Made by a program: the position numbers and the translations under genes. The notes below the pieces were generated by a model. That model was given only the letters and a program-made list of their open reading frames with translations, made no database searches and was not told where the DNA came from. Shown one piece after another: positions 45,626-55,580 of a stretch of DNA of 64,000 nt. The stretch is from Streptomyces sp. F001. GTDB lineage: Bacteria > Actinomycetota > Actinomycetes > Streptomycetales > Streptomycetaceae. Position 1 is the first letter of the stretch. Each line of letters starts with the position of its first letter. The stretch covers positions 768,029 through 832,028 of the forward strand of contig NZ_QZWF01000003.1 of the NCBI RefSeq assembly GCF_004187715.1, in the 5' to 3' direction.

Positions 45626-46162
45626 ATGCTCACGACCCTGAACACTTCCTACACCGATACGCGCGCGGCCGACCTCGCCTGGGCGCTGGGCCGTGAACCG
45701 CTGCCCGCCCTTGCCACCCTTGACCTCGAACTGGCCGGGGCAAAGCTCCAGTTGAGACTGCTCGGCGCATCCCACCAGGTGCTCCTGCAGGAGGAGCAGG
45801 TCAGTTGCTCGGAGACGGTGGCGTGCATTCCCGGCAGCAGCACGCCCCTGCCGCTGGGCGTCGCCAAGCGGGTCGGTGACTGGGAGTACGAGTTCGCGGC
45901 CCGCGTCGAGGTCCTCTCGCCCGGCTCCTTCGCCGGCCGCGCCCAGGAACTGCTGGCCCTCGTCTCCGACCACCCGCACGGTCTCGCCGGCGTCTTCCCT
46001 GGCAGCCCGCACGCGTTCACGGCCCTGCTCGCCCAGCGCCACGAGGGCCAGGTCCACTGGCGCACCTGGCACGCCTACCCACAGGACGGACAGCTGGTGG
46101 CGACCCGGACGAGAGTGGGCGTCAGGGCGGGGGCGCGGGGCGCCGACCCGACCGGTGTGTGA
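45626..46162 (+). CDS. DUF2617-family protein
   Basis: A 178-residue soluble protein with the conserved DUF2617 start TSYTDTRAADLAWALG and later DWEYEFAARVEVLSPG and HWRTWHAYPQ. No catalytic motif is visible. In Streptomyces this gene usually precedes a membrane-bound spermidine-synthase-like gene, as here (113 bp downstream), so the two are probably functionally linked. ATG 45626 has CGGAG upstream. Confidence 0.82.
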   Translation: MLTTLNTSYTDTRAADLAWALGREPLPALATLDLELAGAKLQLRLLGASHQVLLQEEQVSCSETVACIPGSSTPLPLGVAKRVGDWEYEFAARVEVLSPGSFAGRAQELLALVSDHPHGLAGVFPGSPHAFTALLAQRHEGQVHWRTWHAYPQDGQLVATRTRVGVRAGARGADPTGV

Positions 46163-46274
46163 TGCCCGGCCCGTCCGGTGGGGCGCCCGGGCAAACCCGG
46201 AGTGCCTGTACGAACGTTGGTTCCACACGTGTGGGTGACGAAGCGTGCCATTCCTGTGACGTAACGTCGCAGCC

Positions 46275-47891
46275 GTGATTGACCCGCACGCACCGGCCCC
46301 GCCCGGCACGCCGCCCTCCTGGCGCGCGCCCGCGCGGATCCCCGTGCGGCAGGCGACCGGACGGTTGCTGGTCCTCGCGGGCGTCTTCGTCTGCGCGGCC
46401 TGCGGGCTCGTGTACGAACTCGAACTCGTCGCCCTCGCCTCGTACTTGACCGGTGACTCCGTCACCCAGGCCTCCGTAGTCCTGTCCGTCATGGTGTTCG
46501 CGATGGGCATCGGCTCCCTCGCCGCGAAGCGGCTGCGCCGGCACGCGGCCGCCGCCTTCGGCGCCGTCGAGGCCACGCTCGCCCTCGTCGGCGGCTGCAG
46601 CGCGATGGCCCTGTACGCCGTCTTCGCCTGGACCGGCGACTGGGGCGGCGGCCTGTGCGCGGGCGGCCCGCGCTGGCTGCTGGTCGCCTTCTCGCTCGCC
46701 ATCGGCCTGCTGATCGGCGCGGAGATTCCCCTGCTGATGGAGCTGATCCAGCGCATCCGCCGCCAGGACGCGGGCGGAGCGGTGGCCGACCTGTTCGCCG
46801 CGGACTACGTGGGCGCCCTGGTCGGCGGCCTGGCCTTCCCCTTCCTTCTCCTGCCCTTCCTGGGCCAGTTGACCGGCGTCCTGCTCACCGGCGCGGTCAA
46901 CGTCGTCGCCGGCGGTGCCCTCGTCCTCGGCCTGTTCCACCGCGATCTGACCCGGCGCGCCCGTCGGCTGATGCTGGTTGCCAACCTCGCCGTCCTCGGG
47001 ATCCTGGCCGGGGCCGCCGTCCTCGTCGACGACTTCGAACGGGCGGCCCGGCAGGCGGTGTACGGCAGGGACGTGCGGGTGGCGCTGCAGACCGACGTCC
47101 AGGAAGTGGTCCTCACCGGCGACACGGACGGCCGGCCCCTCGACCTCTTCCTCGACGGCCGGCTCCGGGTCAGCGGCGACGACGAGCGGCGCTACCACGA
47201 AGCGCTGGTCCACCCCGCGATGAACGGCCCCCACGCGCGCGTGCTGATCCTCGGCGGTGGCGACGGCCTGGCCGCCCGGGAGGTGCTGCGGCATCCGGAC
47301 GTGCGGCGGGTCGACGTCGTCGAACTCGACGCCGAGATGGTGCGGTTGGCCGGCCGGGATCCGGCGCTCTCCGCCCTCAACGGGCATGCGTACGACGACC
47401 CGCGCGTGCACGTGACCACGGCCGACGCCTTCCGCTGGCTGCGCGGGGCGCCGACGGCGGCGTACGACGTGGTGATCTCGGATCTGCCCGACCCGGGCAT
47501 CACGGCTGGCACGAAGCTGTACTCGCAGGAGTTCTACGGCCTGGCGCGACGCACCCTGGCCGACGGCGGCCGGCTCACCGTCCACGCCGGCCCGGTCACC
47601 TCCCGGCCCCGCGTCTTCTGGACGGTCGACACGACCGTCCGCGCCGCCGGCCTGCACACCGCCCCGTACCGCGTCGCGGGCCGCGACTCCGCATCGGACT
47701 GGGGCTTCGTCCTGGCCGCCCCCGGATCCACCCCGCCCTGGGCCCCGGCCGACGCGCCCCCACCCCTCGGCTCACGGGACTGCCACCGTCGACGCTGGTG
47801 CACCCGAGGTACTGAAGCGCCGTCATCACGTCCACACCGACACCGGACGAGTTACCGACGAGGGGGGATAAGACCCGCCCACCACGAGTAG
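46275..47891 (+). CDS. Membrane spermidine-synthase-like methyltransferase-fold protein (C-terminal frameshift)
   Basis: A protein with about seven membrane helices (residues 25-250) and a C-terminal polyamine-synthase domain: RYHEALVHPAMN, VLILGGGDGLAAREVLRH (SAM-type nucleotide loop), VDVVELDAEM and DVVISDLPDPG. These match spermidine synthases that transfer aminopropyl groups, although the membrane forms are functionally uncertain. After about residue 495 the frame becomes Arg/His-rich. One missing base in the C run near 47762 would give the usual end LTGLPPSTLVHPRY at 47815. The annotated end follows the sequence as given. Confidence 0.85.
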   Translation: MIDPHAPAPPGTPPSWRAPARIPVRQATGRLLVLAGVFVCAACGLVYELELVALASYLTGDSVTQASVVLSVMVFAMGIGSLAAKRLRRHAAAAFGAVEATLALVGGCSAMALYAVFAWTGDWGGGLCAGGPRWLLVAFSLAIGLLIGAEIPLLMELIQRIRRQDAGGAVADLFAADYVGALVGGLAFPFLLLPFLGQLTGVLLTGAVNVVAGGALVLGLFHRDLTRRARRLMLVANLAVLGILAGAAVLVDDFERAARQAVYGRDVRVALQTDVQEVVLTGDTDGRPLDLFLDGRLRVSGDDERRYHEALVHPAMNGPHARVLILGGGDGLAAREVLRHPDVRRVDVVELDAEMVRLAGRDPALSALNGHAYDDPRVHVTTADAFRWLRGAPTAAYDVVISDLPDPGITAGTKLYSQEFYGLARRTLADGGRLTVHAGPVTSRPRVFWTVDTTVRAAGLHTAPYRVAGRDSASDWGFVLAAPGSTPPWAPADAPPPLGSRDCHRRRWCTRGTEAPSSRPHRHRTSYRRGGIRPAHHE

Positions 47892-47902
47892 GCTCCGCAG
47901 AC

Positions 47903-48736
47903 ATGGAGCATGAGGTGTTCGTTCCGGTTCCCGCAGACCGACTGAGCGCGGTGCTGGCCGACCCCGCGCGGGTCGCCCGGGCGGTCCCCGGGCTCCAGCA
48001 GGAGGCGGGCGCGGAACCCGTCGCCGGGCGGCTCAAGGTCCGGGTCGGGAACACCACCATCACCTACCGGGGCACCGTGCGCGTCTGCGCACAGGAGGAC
48101 GGTACGTACGCCGTCGAGGGCGACGCCACCGAGACCCGCGGCACCGGCTCGGTCAAACTCGCGCTCACGCTCCGCGTCCGCGACACCGACGGCGGCTCCA
48201 CCCTCACCTTCGACGGCACCGCGTCGGCGGACGGCCGCGTCACCGAACTGTCGGCTCAGGCGGTCGCCTCCGCCGTGACCCGGCTCCTGAACCGCACGGC
48301 GGAGCGGCTGGGCACGGAGGCGCAGACGCCGGAAGCTCAGGCCCCGGAGACCGCCGCTTCCGCACCTCCTCAGGAGCACACCTCCGTCTTCGACGCCGAG
48401 GTCCCGCCCCCCTCCCTCGCCCCGGACGCCGATGACGAGCCGGACGTCGCCGACGAGCCGGACGCCGACGACACCGGCGCCGAGGAGGAATCGGACCCCA
48501 CCCGTGACTTCGAGGATGCCTCCGAACCGCCCGCCGAAGCGGCCCACGCACGCCGGACGATGATCGGCCGCAGCGCCGAGGAAGTGGACCACGCCCCGCC
48601 GCGCGGCCGTTACGCCCCCGTACCGGCCCCGCAGACCGTCGCCTCGAACAGCACCCTGCGCTGGGCGGCCCCGGCAGCGGCCCTGGCCCTGGCCTCGGCG
48701 ATCATCCTGGGCCGAGCCCTCCGCCGCCGTCACTGA
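47903..48736 (+). CDS. CoxG-like SRPBCC protein with acidic linker and C-terminal membrane helix
   Basis: A 277-residue protein. The first ~145 residues are a CoxG (SRPBCC) fold: VFVPVPADRLSAVLADP, VPGLQQEAG, and a beta-rich core to TRLLNRTAERLG. A long acidic disordered linker follows (about 150-215), then a C-terminal membrane helix AAALALASAIILGRAL with a basic end. CoxG proteins help anchor or mature CO/aldehyde dehydrogenases; none is adjacent, so it may serve another lipid- or cofactor-binding role. It is probably in one operon with the next genes. Confidence 0.82.
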   Translation: MEHEVFVPVPADRLSAVLADPARVARAVPGLQQEAGAEPVAGRLKVRVGNTTITYRGTVRVCAQEDGTYAVEGDATETRGTGSVKLALTLRVRDTDGGSTLTFDGTASADGRVTELSAQAVASAVTRLLNRTAERLGTEAQTPEAQAPETAASAPPQEHTSVFDAEVPPPSLAPDADDEPDVADEPDADDTGAEEESDPTRDFEDASEPPAEAAHARRTMIGRSAEEVDHAPPRGRYAPVPAPQTVASNSTLRWAAPAAALALASAIILGRALRRRH

Positions 48737-48777
48737 TCCCGACCACCCGCCCTTGATCGGCCCAGTAGGGTCGTCCC

Positions 48778-49566
48778 GTGAGTAACGAAGACATCACGCT
48801 GACCGCGGGCGACGCGGAGGTGGCGCTGCAGCCGGGGAACGGCGGCCGGGTCTCAGGGCTGCGTGTCGGTGGGGTCGAGCTGCTGCGGCAGGGCGAGAGG
48901 TTCGGGTGCTTCCCGATGGTCCCCTGGTGCGGCCGGATCCGGGACGGCCGCTTCCGGGACGGGGCCACCCTGCAGCAGATGCCCCTCAACGCCCCGCCGC
49001 ACGCCATCCACGGCACCGCCCGCGACGGCGCCTGGCGCACCGCCCGCCTCACCGCCGACGAGGCGGTGCTGACGTACGACCTGGTCGAGCCGTGGCCGTA
49101 CTCCGGCCGCGTCACCCAGGTGGTCGCCCTCACTCCGGACTCCCTGACGCTCACCATGTCCGTCGAGACGTACGAGTCCTCCTTCCCGGCCCAGATCGGC
49201 TGGCACCCGTGGTTCAACCGCACCCTCCGGGGCAGCGACGTACAGCTGGACTTCGCCCCCGCCTGGCAGGAGGAGCGCGGCGACGACCACCTGCCCACCG
49301 GCAAGCGGACCGACCGCCGGCCCGGCCCCTGGGACGACTGCTTCGGCATGCCCGGCGGGGTCGACGTCACGCTCACCTGGCCGGGGCTGCTGGAACTGAA
49401 GGTCACCAGCCCCGAGGAGTGGGTCGTCGTCTACGACGAGCAGGAGGCCGCCGTCTGCGTCGAGCCGCAGACCGGTCCCCCCGACGGCCTCAACACCCTC
49501 CCGCGCCTGGTCACGCCCCTGGAGCCACTGGAGGCGACGACCACCTGGAGCTGGCGCCGCCTTTAA
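48778..49566 (+). CDS. Aldose 1-epimerase-family protein
   Basis: A 262-residue galactose-mutarotase-fold protein from GTG 48778. GCFPMVPWCGRIRDGRF, PHAIHGTARDGAW (His of the family) and IGWHPWFNR carry the conserved histidines, and VCVEPQTGPPDGLN contains the catalytic Glu. It interconverts alpha and beta anomers of sugars. pyrE follows after 10 bp, probably in the same operon. Confidence 0.9.
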   Translation: MSNEDITLTAGDAEVALQPGNGGRVSGLRVGGVELLRQGERFGCFPMVPWCGRIRDGRFRDGATLQQMPLNAPPHAIHGTARDGAWRTARLTADEAVLTYDLVEPWPYSGRVTQVVALTPDSLTLTMSVETYESSFPAQIGWHPWFNRTLRGSDVQLDFAPAWQEERGDDHLPTGKRTDRRPGPWDDCFGMPGGVDVTLTWPGLLELKVTSPEEWVVVYDEQEAAVCVEPQTGPPDGLNTLPRLVTPLEPLEATTTWSWRRL

Positions 49567-49576
49567 GCTGGCCGGT

Positions 49577-50128
49577 ATGACGACGGACGTACGTGGCGCG
49601 CTGCTGCAGCAGATCAAGGACAAGGCCGTGGTGCACGGCAAGGTGACCCTCTCCTCGGGTCTGGAGGCCGACTACTACGTCGACCTGCGTCGCATCACCC
49701 TCGACGGGGAGGCCGCGCCGCTGGTCGGGCAGGTGCTGCTGGATCTGACCGCCGACCTGGAGTTCGACGCGGTGGGCGGTCTGACCATGGGCGCCGACCC
49801 GGTGGCCGCCGCCATGCTGCACGCCGCCGCGGCGCGCGGGAAGCGGCTCGACGCGTTCGTCGTGCGCAAGGCCGCCAAGGCGCACGGGCTGCAGCGGCGT
49901 GTCGAGGGCCCCGAGATCAAGGGCCGCCGGGTGCTCGTCGTCGAGGACACCTCCACCACCGGCGGTTCGCCGCTCACCGCCGTGGAGGCGGTGCGCGAGG
50001 CCGGCGCCGAGGTCGTGGCCGTCGCGACGATCGTCGACCGGGCCACCGGCGCCGCGGAGAAGATCCAGGAGGGCGCGGGGGTGCCGTACCTCTTCGCGTA
50101 CTCGAAGGACGAGCTGGGACTCGACTGA
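49577..50128 (+). CDS. pyrE: Orotate phosphoribosyltransferase
   Basis: A 183-residue enzyme. It has the OPRTase features VTLSSGLEADYYVDLRRI at the start, AFVVRKAAKAHG in the flexible loop, and the PRPP motif RVLVVEDTSTTGGS. It converts orotate and PRPP to OMP in pyrimidine synthesis. The epimerase gene precedes it and fba follows, the usual Streptomyces arrangement. Confidence 0.96.
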   Translation: MTTDVRGALLQQIKDKAVVHGKVTLSSGLEADYYVDLRRITLDGEAAPLVGQVLLDLTADLEFDAVGGLTMGADPVAAAMLHAAAARGKRLDAFVVRKAAKAHGLQRRVEGPEIKGRRVLVVEDTSTTGGSPLTAVEAVREAGAEVVAVATIVDRATGAAEKIQEGAGVPYLFAYSKDELGLD

Positions 50129-50250
50129 CCGCGGGGTCGACCATTCGGCCAGGTCTGGAAAGATGGGGCCGACGATGACGTCGCACCCAAGGTCTAGGTC
50201 AGGGCCGTAAGCACGCAGAACGCCAACCCGCACATACAAGGAGCGGACAG

Positions 50251-51282
50251 ATGCCCATCGCAACCCCCGAGGTCTACAACGAGATGCTCGACCGGGCGAA
50301 GGCAGGCAAGTTCGCCTACCCGGCCATCAACGTCACCTCGTCCCAGACCCTGCACGCGGCACTGCGCGGCTTCGCCGAAGCCGAGAGCGACGGCATCATC
50401 CAGATCTCGACCGGCGGCGCCGAGTTCCTGGGCGGCCAGCACAACAAGGACATGGTCACCGGCGCGGTCGCCCTGGCCGAGTTCGCGCACATCGTCGCCA
50501 AGAAGTACGACGTGACGGTCGCCCTGCACACGGACCACTGCCCGAAGGACAAGCTCGACGGATACGTCCGTCCGCTGCTCGCCGTCTCGGAGGAGCGGGT
50601 CGCGCGCGGCGAGAACCCCCTCTTCCAGTCCCACATGTGGGACGGCTCCGCGGAGACCCTCGCCGACAACCTGGCCATCGGCCAGGAGCTGCTGGCCCGC
50701 GCCGCCGCCGCGAAGATCATCCTCGAGGTGGAGATCACCCCCACCGGCGGTGAGGAGGACGGCGTCACCCACGAGATCAACGACGAGCTGTACACGACCG
50801 TCGACGACGCCATCCGTACGGCCGAGGCGCTGGGCCTGGGCGAGAAGGGCCGCTACCTGCTCGCCGCGTCCTTCGGCAATGTGCACGGCGTGTACAAGCC
50901 GGGCAACGTCGTCCTGCGTCCCGAGCTGCTGAAGGAGCTCAACGAGGGCGTCGCCGCCAAGTACGGCCGCCCGGCCGACAGCAAGCCGTTCGACTTCGTC
51001 TTCCACGGCGGTTCCGGCTCCACCGAGCAGGAGATCCTCACCGCGCTGGAGAACGGCGTCGTGAAGATGAACATCGACACGGACACGCAGTACGCCTTCA
51101 CGCGTCCCGTCGCCGACCACATGTTCAAGAACTACGACGGCGTCCTGAAGGTCGACGGCGAGGTCGGCTCCAAGAAGACCTACGACCCGCGGACCTGGGG
51201 CAAGGTGGCCGAGGCGTCGATGGCCAAGCGGGTCGTCGAGGCCTGCCAGAACCTGCGGTCGGCCGGCAACAGGCTGAAGTAA
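50251..51282 (+). CDS. fba: Class II fructose-bisphosphate aldolase
   Basis: A 343-residue class II (zinc) aldolase. FAYPAINVTSSQTL at the start, the zinc/substrate motif VALHTDHCPKDKLDGY, GNVHGVYKPGNV and FHGGSGSTEQE with the phosphate-binding Gly/Ser residues are all present. It cleaves fructose-1,6-bisphosphate in glycolysis and runs in reverse in gluconeogenesis. A CAAGGAGCG ribosome site precedes ATG 50251. The 122-bp leader after pyrE holds no recognisable element. Confidence 0.97.
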   Translation: MPIATPEVYNEMLDRAKAGKFAYPAINVTSSQTLHAALRGFAEAESDGIIQISTGGAEFLGGQHNKDMVTGAVALAEFAHIVAKKYDVTVALHTDHCPKDKLDGYVRPLLAVSEERVARGENPLFQSHMWDGSAETLADNLAIGQELLARAAAAKIILEVEITPTGGEEDGVTHEINDELYTTVDDAIRTAEALGLGEKGRYLLAASFGNVHGVYKPGNVVLRPELLKELNEGVAAKYGRPADSKPFDFVFHGGSGSTEQEILTALENGVVKMNIDTDTQYAFTRPVADHMFKNYDGVLKVDGEVGSKKTYDPRTWGKVAEASMAKRVVEACQNLRSAGNRLK

Positions 51283-51360
51283 CCGCCGGTTTCCCACTGA
51301 ACCCGGCGCTGTAGTGCACGGGTGGGCCGCAGGACTCGGCGCTGACGAGGTGCCGCCCGC

Positions 51361-51416
51361 GCCCACCCGTGCCGCCCCTGGGGGTCCCCCCTCTGGGGGA
51401 GGCACGACTGCCCGCG
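51361..51416 (-). repeat. Dispersed palindromic repeat, copy 1
   Basis: The minus strand matches copy 2 (55581-55647): GCGGGCAGTCGTGCCTCCCC, then a short different middle, then GGGGACCCCCAGGGGCGGCAC and GGGTGGGC. It lies just before the MFS gene, and the two copies are inverted relative to each other. Confidence 0.75.
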
Positions 51417-51441
51417 GTTGGGCGGAACGGGGGTATCCCCA

Positions 51442-52913
51442 GTGACTGTGCGGCTCGCTTCCCCGCAGGGGAAGTGGATTCTGCTCACCACGGTGCTCGG
51501 CTCCAGCATGGCCATGCTGGACTCGACCGTCGTCAACGTCGCCCTGCCCCGCATCGGCCGTGACCTGGACGCCGACCTCGCCGCGCTCCAGTGGACGGTC
51601 AACGCGTACATGCTGACGCTGGCCGGGCTGATCCTGCTGGGCGGTTCGCTCGGCGACCACTACGGCCGCCGCAAGGTCTTCGTCGTCGGTGTGGTGTGGT
51701 TCGCGGCGGCCTCCCTGTTGTGCGGCCTCGCGCCGAGCGCCGAGGTCCTCATCGCCGCCCGCGCCCTCCAGGGCATGGGCGGCGCGCTGCTCACACCGGG
51801 GTCGCTCGCCCTCATCCAGGCCTCCTTCCATCCCGACGACCGGGGCCGGGCCGTCGGGCTGTGGTCGGGGTTCGGGGCATCGGGGCGGCCGTCGGGCCGT
51901 TCGTCGGCGGCTGGCTGGTGGACGGGCCGGGCTGGCGGTGGGTCTTCCTGCTCAACGTCCCGCTCGCGCTGGTCTGTGTCCCCATCGCCCTGCGGCACGT
52001 CCCCGAGTCGGCCGACGGCAAGAGCCACGGCCGCTTCGACGTGCTCGGCGCGGTGCTGGGAGCTCTGGCGCTCGCCCTGGTGACGTACGCGCTGATCGAG
52101 GCCCAGGAGGGCTCCGTGGCCGTCGCTGTGACGGCTGTCGGAGGCGTCGCGGCCGGCATCGCCTTCGGCTACGTCGAGAAGCGCCGCCCGGACCCGATGA
52201 TGCCGCTGGACATCTTCCGGTCCCGCCAGTTCACGGCGGTCAACCTGGTCACCCTGTGTGTGTACGCGGCCTTCGGCGGCTTCTTCTTCCTCGCCGCGCT
52301 CCAGCTCCAGGTCGTGTCCGGCTACTCGGCCCTCGCCGCCGGTACGGCCCTGCTGCCGACGACCGTCCTGATGCTGCTGTTCTCCGCCCGCTCCGGCCAG
52401 CTGGGCGAGCTCATCGGCCCGCGCATCCCGCTCACCGTCGGCCCGCTGCTGTGCGCGGCCGGGGTGCTGCTGATGCTGAGGGTGGGCCCCGACGCCTCGT
52501 ACGTGACGGACGTCCTGCCCGCGCTGCTGGTGCTGGGCCTCGGCATGGTCACCCTGGTCGCCCCGCTGACCGCCACCGTCATGGGCTCCGTCGACGCCGC
52601 ACGCGCGGGCCTGGCCAGCGGCATCAACAACGCCGCCGCACGGGCGGCGGGCCTGCTCGCGGTCGCCGCGCTGCCGCTGCTCGCAGGGATGGGACCGGAG
52701 GCGTACCGCTCGGCGGACGCCTTCAACGCCGCGTTCCGGCGCGCGATGCCGCTGTGCGCGGTGGTACTGGTGGTGGGTGCGGTGCTGGCCTTCGCGTTCG
52801 TACGTCGGCCCGCCCCGGACTGCAAGCGCCCCGAGTGCCGTACGCACGGCCATGTGGTGAGCCCCCCGCTGGAACGGCCGCCGCAGCCGGAACCCGGGTC
52901 GATCGCCCCGTAG
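51442..52913 (+). CDS. MFS drug-efflux transporter, EmrB/QacA type (frameshift near 51880)
   Basis: A 14-helix-type exporter: LDSTVVNVALPRIGRDL (motif C-like start), GGSLGDHYGRRKVF (motif A), RALQGMGGALLTPGSLAL, then after the shift VGPFVGGWLVDGPGWRWVFL and VLGLGMVTLVAPLTATVMG. The frame starting at GTG 51442 breaks in a G run at TTCGGGGC near 51880: one missing G gives SGFGGIGAAVGPFVGG. The remainder continues to 52913 in the second frame. It is probably intact in reality. Such proteins export drugs or antibiotics by proton antiport; the substrate is unknown. Confidence 0.85.
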
Positions 52914-52971
52914 AACCCCTAGGGCCCACCGTCACGGTTCCCGGTCGACCGGGATGCACCAGACTGGACCC

Positions 52972-53385
52972 ATGACGATTCACGAGAACCTCCTCGGGGG
53001 ACCGCCCCCGACCCACCTCCCCGACGACCCGGAGCCGCGCGAGCTGCTCGCGAACGGTGCCGCGCCCGCCGACGTCGCGGCGCAGTACCCGACGTCCTCG
53101 CTGGCCTGGGCCCAGCTGGCCGACGAGGCGTTCGAGCGGGGCAGCGTCGTGGAGTCGTACGCCTATGCCCGTACGGGCTACCACCGGGGCCTGGACGCGC
53201 TGCGCCGCAGCGGCTGGAAGGGCCACGGCCCCGTGCCCTGGGAGCACGAGCCGAACCGCGGCTTCCTGCGCGCCCTGCACGCGCTCGCCCGGGCGGCGGG
53301 GGCGATCGGTGAGCAGGAGGAGTACGAGCGCTGCACGCAGTTCCTGAAGGACTCCTCACCGACGGCGGCGCAGACGCTGGGCTGA
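52972..53385 (+). CDS. DUF3151-family protein
   Basis: A 137-residue protein with the family start ENLLGGPPPTHLP and the helical body SSLAWAQLADEAFERGSVVE, YAYARTGYHRGLDALRRSGW and PVPWEHEPNRGFLRALHAL. It is a TPR-like conserved actinobacterial protein of unknown function. It is followed by a terminator. Confidence 0.88.
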   Translation: MTIHENLLGGPPPTHLPDDPEPRELLANGAAPADVAAQYPTSSLAWAQLADEAFERGSVVESYAYARTGYHRGLDALRRSGWKGHGPVPWEHEPNRGFLRALHALARAAGAIGEQEEYERCTQFLKDSSPTAAQTLG

Positions 53386-53400
53386 TTTTTCGAGTACGTG

Positions 53401-53429
53401 AGGCCCGCCCGGTGTGACCAGGCGGGCCT
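53401..53429 (+). terminator. Terminator after DUF3151 gene
   Basis: AGGCCCGCC and GGCGGGCCT, 9-bp stem with an 11-base loop. Confidence 0.7.
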
Positions 53430-53534
53430 TGCGAGGCCCCCGGGCGATCCCTGAGGATGCGGGTGGGGACCGGGGCCCCCGTGTCGATAACGGCAGGGGC
53501 GGACCGCTACCCGGAGTTACAACAGGAGACAGCG

Positions 53535-54365
53535 ATGTCCCACGAGGCTCACGAGCCCGAGACCCCGCATCTCGATTTCGCCGGCACGACGCCGTACGAG
53601 GACTACGTCAAGGCGGACGTGCTCACCCACCTCCAGCACACCCTCTCCGACGATCCCGGAGAGATGGTCTTCCTGGTCACGACCCAGGTGATGGAGCTGT
53701 GGTTCACCGTCATCGTCCATGAGTGGGAGACCGCCGCGAAGGCGCTGCGCGAGGACCGGGTGCCGGTGGCGGTGGACGCGCTGAAGCGTTCCGTACGGGA
53801 GCTTCAGGCGCTGAACGCCTCATGGCAGCCGCTCGCGCACCTCACGCCGGCCCAGTTCAACTCGTACCGCTCCGCGCTCGGCGAGGGCTCCGGCTTCCAG
53901 TCGGCGATGTACCGCCGCATGGAGTTCCTGCTCGGTGAGAAGTCCGCGTCCATGCTGGTCCCGCACCGGGGTGCCCCGCGCGTGCACGCCGAACTGGAGA
54001 AGGCGCTGCACGAGCCCAGCCTGTACGACGAGGTGCTGCGCCTGCTCGCGCGGCGCGGCCACGCGATCCCGGATGCCGTCGTGATGCGTGACGTGGCGCA
54101 GCGGTACGAGGCGTCGCCCGAGGTCGAGGCGGCCTGGACGGCCGTCTACTCGGGGGATCCCGGTGACGAAGTCGCCCGGCTGGGCGAGGCGTTGACCGAT
54201 GTCGCCGAGCTGGTGTGGCGCTGGCGGAACGACCACCTGGTCGCCACGCGCAGGGCGATGGGCGCGAAGCCCGGGACGGGCGGTTCCGCCGGGGTGGCCT
54301 GGCTGGAGAAGCGCGCGCAGAAGAACGTTTTCCCCGAGCTGTGGACGGCGAGGTCCCATGTCTGA
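53535..54365 (+). CDS. kynA: Tryptophan 2,3-dioxygenase
   Basis: A 276-residue haem dioxygenase. TTPYEDYVKADVLTHLQ, FLVTTQVMELWFTVIVHEW (haem-region residues), FNSYRSALGEGSGFQSAMYR and the His-containing WRWRNDHLVATRRAMG with TGGSAGVAWL at the end are characteristic. It oxidises L-tryptophan to N-formylkynurenine. The stop overlaps the kynureninase start by 8 bp, so the two are coupled. CAGGAG precedes ATG 53535. Confidence 0.95.
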   Translation: MSHEAHEPETPHLDFAGTTPYEDYVKADVLTHLQHTLSDDPGEMVFLVTTQVMELWFTVIVHEWETAAKALREDRVPVAVDALKRSVRELQALNASWQPLAHLTPAQFNSYRSALGEGSGFQSAMYRRMEFLLGEKSASMLVPHRGAPRVHAELEKALHEPSLYDEVLRLLARRGHAIPDAVVMRDVAQRYEASPEVEAAWTAVYSGDPGDEVARLGEALTDVAELVWRWRNDHLVATRRAMGAKPGTGGSAGVAWLEKRAQKNVFPELWTARSHV

Positions 54366-55578
54366 ACTGGCCGTCAAGGCGGAGAAACTGGACGCGGCGG
54401 ACGAACTGGCCGTTCTGCGTGAGCGGTTCGTGCTCGACACCGTGTCCGATCATGCGACTGACGCCGCGGGTGTCTACCTGGACGGCAACTCGCTGGGCGC
54501 GCTTCCGGTGTCCGTGCCGGGCCGGGTCGACGACGTGGTCCGCCGCCAGTGGGGTGAGCTGCGCATCCGGTCCTGGGAGGAGAGCGGCTGGTGGACGGCG
54601 CCCGAACGGATCGGCGACCGGATCGCTCCGCTGGTGGGGGCGGCGCCGGGGCAGATCGTGGTGGGTGACTCCACGAGCGTGAACGTGTTCAAGGCCCTGG
54701 TGGCGGCGGTGCGGATGGCGGGGGCCGGGCGGGACGAGATCGTCGTCGACGCGACGACCTTCCCGACGGACGGGTACATCGCCGAGTCGGCGGCCCGGAT
54801 GACGGGCTGCACGCTGCGACCGGTGCTGCCGGGCGAGGTGCCCGGTGTGCTGTCCGGCCGTACGGCCGCGGTGCTGCTGAACCACGTGGACTACCGGACG
54901 GGCCGCCTGCACGACCTCCCCGGCCTGACGGCCGCCGTGCACGAGGCGGGCGCGGTGGTGGTCTGGGACCTGTGCCACAGCGCGGGCGCGCTGCCGGTGG
55001 GGCTGGACGAGCACGGGGTGGATCTGGCGGTCGGGTGCACGTACAAGTACCTCAACGGGGGCCCGGGCTCACCGGCGTACCTCTATGTCCGTGCCGATCT
55101 TCAGGACCGCTTCGACTCCCCCCTGCCGGGCTGGAACTCGCACGCGGACCCCTTCGGCATGCGCACCGCCTACGAGCCCGGCGCGGGCGCCGTACGGGGC
55201 CGGGTGGGCACGCCGGACATCCTCTCCATGCTCGCCCTGGAGGCGGCGCTGGAGGTGTGGGACGACGTTTCTGTCGATGCCGTGCGGGCGAAGTCCCTCG
55301 CGCTGACGGACTTCTTCCTGGAATGCGTCGGGGAGTACGTCCCCGAGGGCCGCGTCGCATCACTGACACCGGTGGCGCACGAGGAGCGCGGCAGCCAGGT
55401 GGCGCTGCGGTGTGAGGACGCCGGGGATGTGATGAAGGCGCTCATCGAACGGGGCGTGGTCGGCGACTTCCGCCACCCGGACGTACTGCGCTTCGGCTTC
55501 ACGCCGCTGTACGTCGGGTTCGCGGACGTGGAACGGGCGGCGCGCGTTTTGGGGGAGGTGGTGGGGAAGCCGGCGTAG
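54358..55578 (+). CDS. kynU: Kynureninase
   Basis: A 406-residue PLP enzyme. VYLDGNSLGALP, DSTSVNVFKAL, LLNHVDYRTGRLHDL, WDLCHSAGALPVGL and the PLP-lysine region VGCTYKYLNGGPGSPAYLYV match kynureninase. It cleaves kynurenine to anthranilate and alanine. It is coupled to kynA, and a formamidase-like gene follows 259 bp later. Together these form a tryptophan-to-anthranilate pathway. Confidence 0.95.
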   Translation: MSELAVKAEKLDAADELAVLRERFVLDTVSDHATDAAGVYLDGNSLGALPVSVPGRVDDVVRRQWGELRIRSWEESGWWTAPERIGDRIAPLVGAAPGQIVVGDSTSVNVFKALVAAVRMAGAGRDEIVVDATTFPTDGYIAESAARMTGCTLRPVLPGEVPGVLSGRTAAVLLNHVDYRTGRLHDLPGLTAAVHEAGAVVVWDLCHSAGALPVGLDEHGVDLAVGCTYKYLNGGPGSPAYLYVRADLQDRFDSPLPGWNSHADPFGMRTAYEPGAGAVRGRVGTPDILSMLALEAALEVWDDVSVDAVRAKSLALTDFFLECVGEYVPEGRVASLTPVAHEERGSQVALRCEDAGDVMKALIERGVVGDFRHPDVLRFGFTPLYVGFADVERAARVLGEVVGKPA

Positions 55579-55580
55579 CT

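Noticed and set aside
50129..50250. SRP RNA or other structured RNA between pyrE and fba
   Set aside because: A few bases resemble the SRP RNA tetraloop region, but no consistent helix could be drawn.
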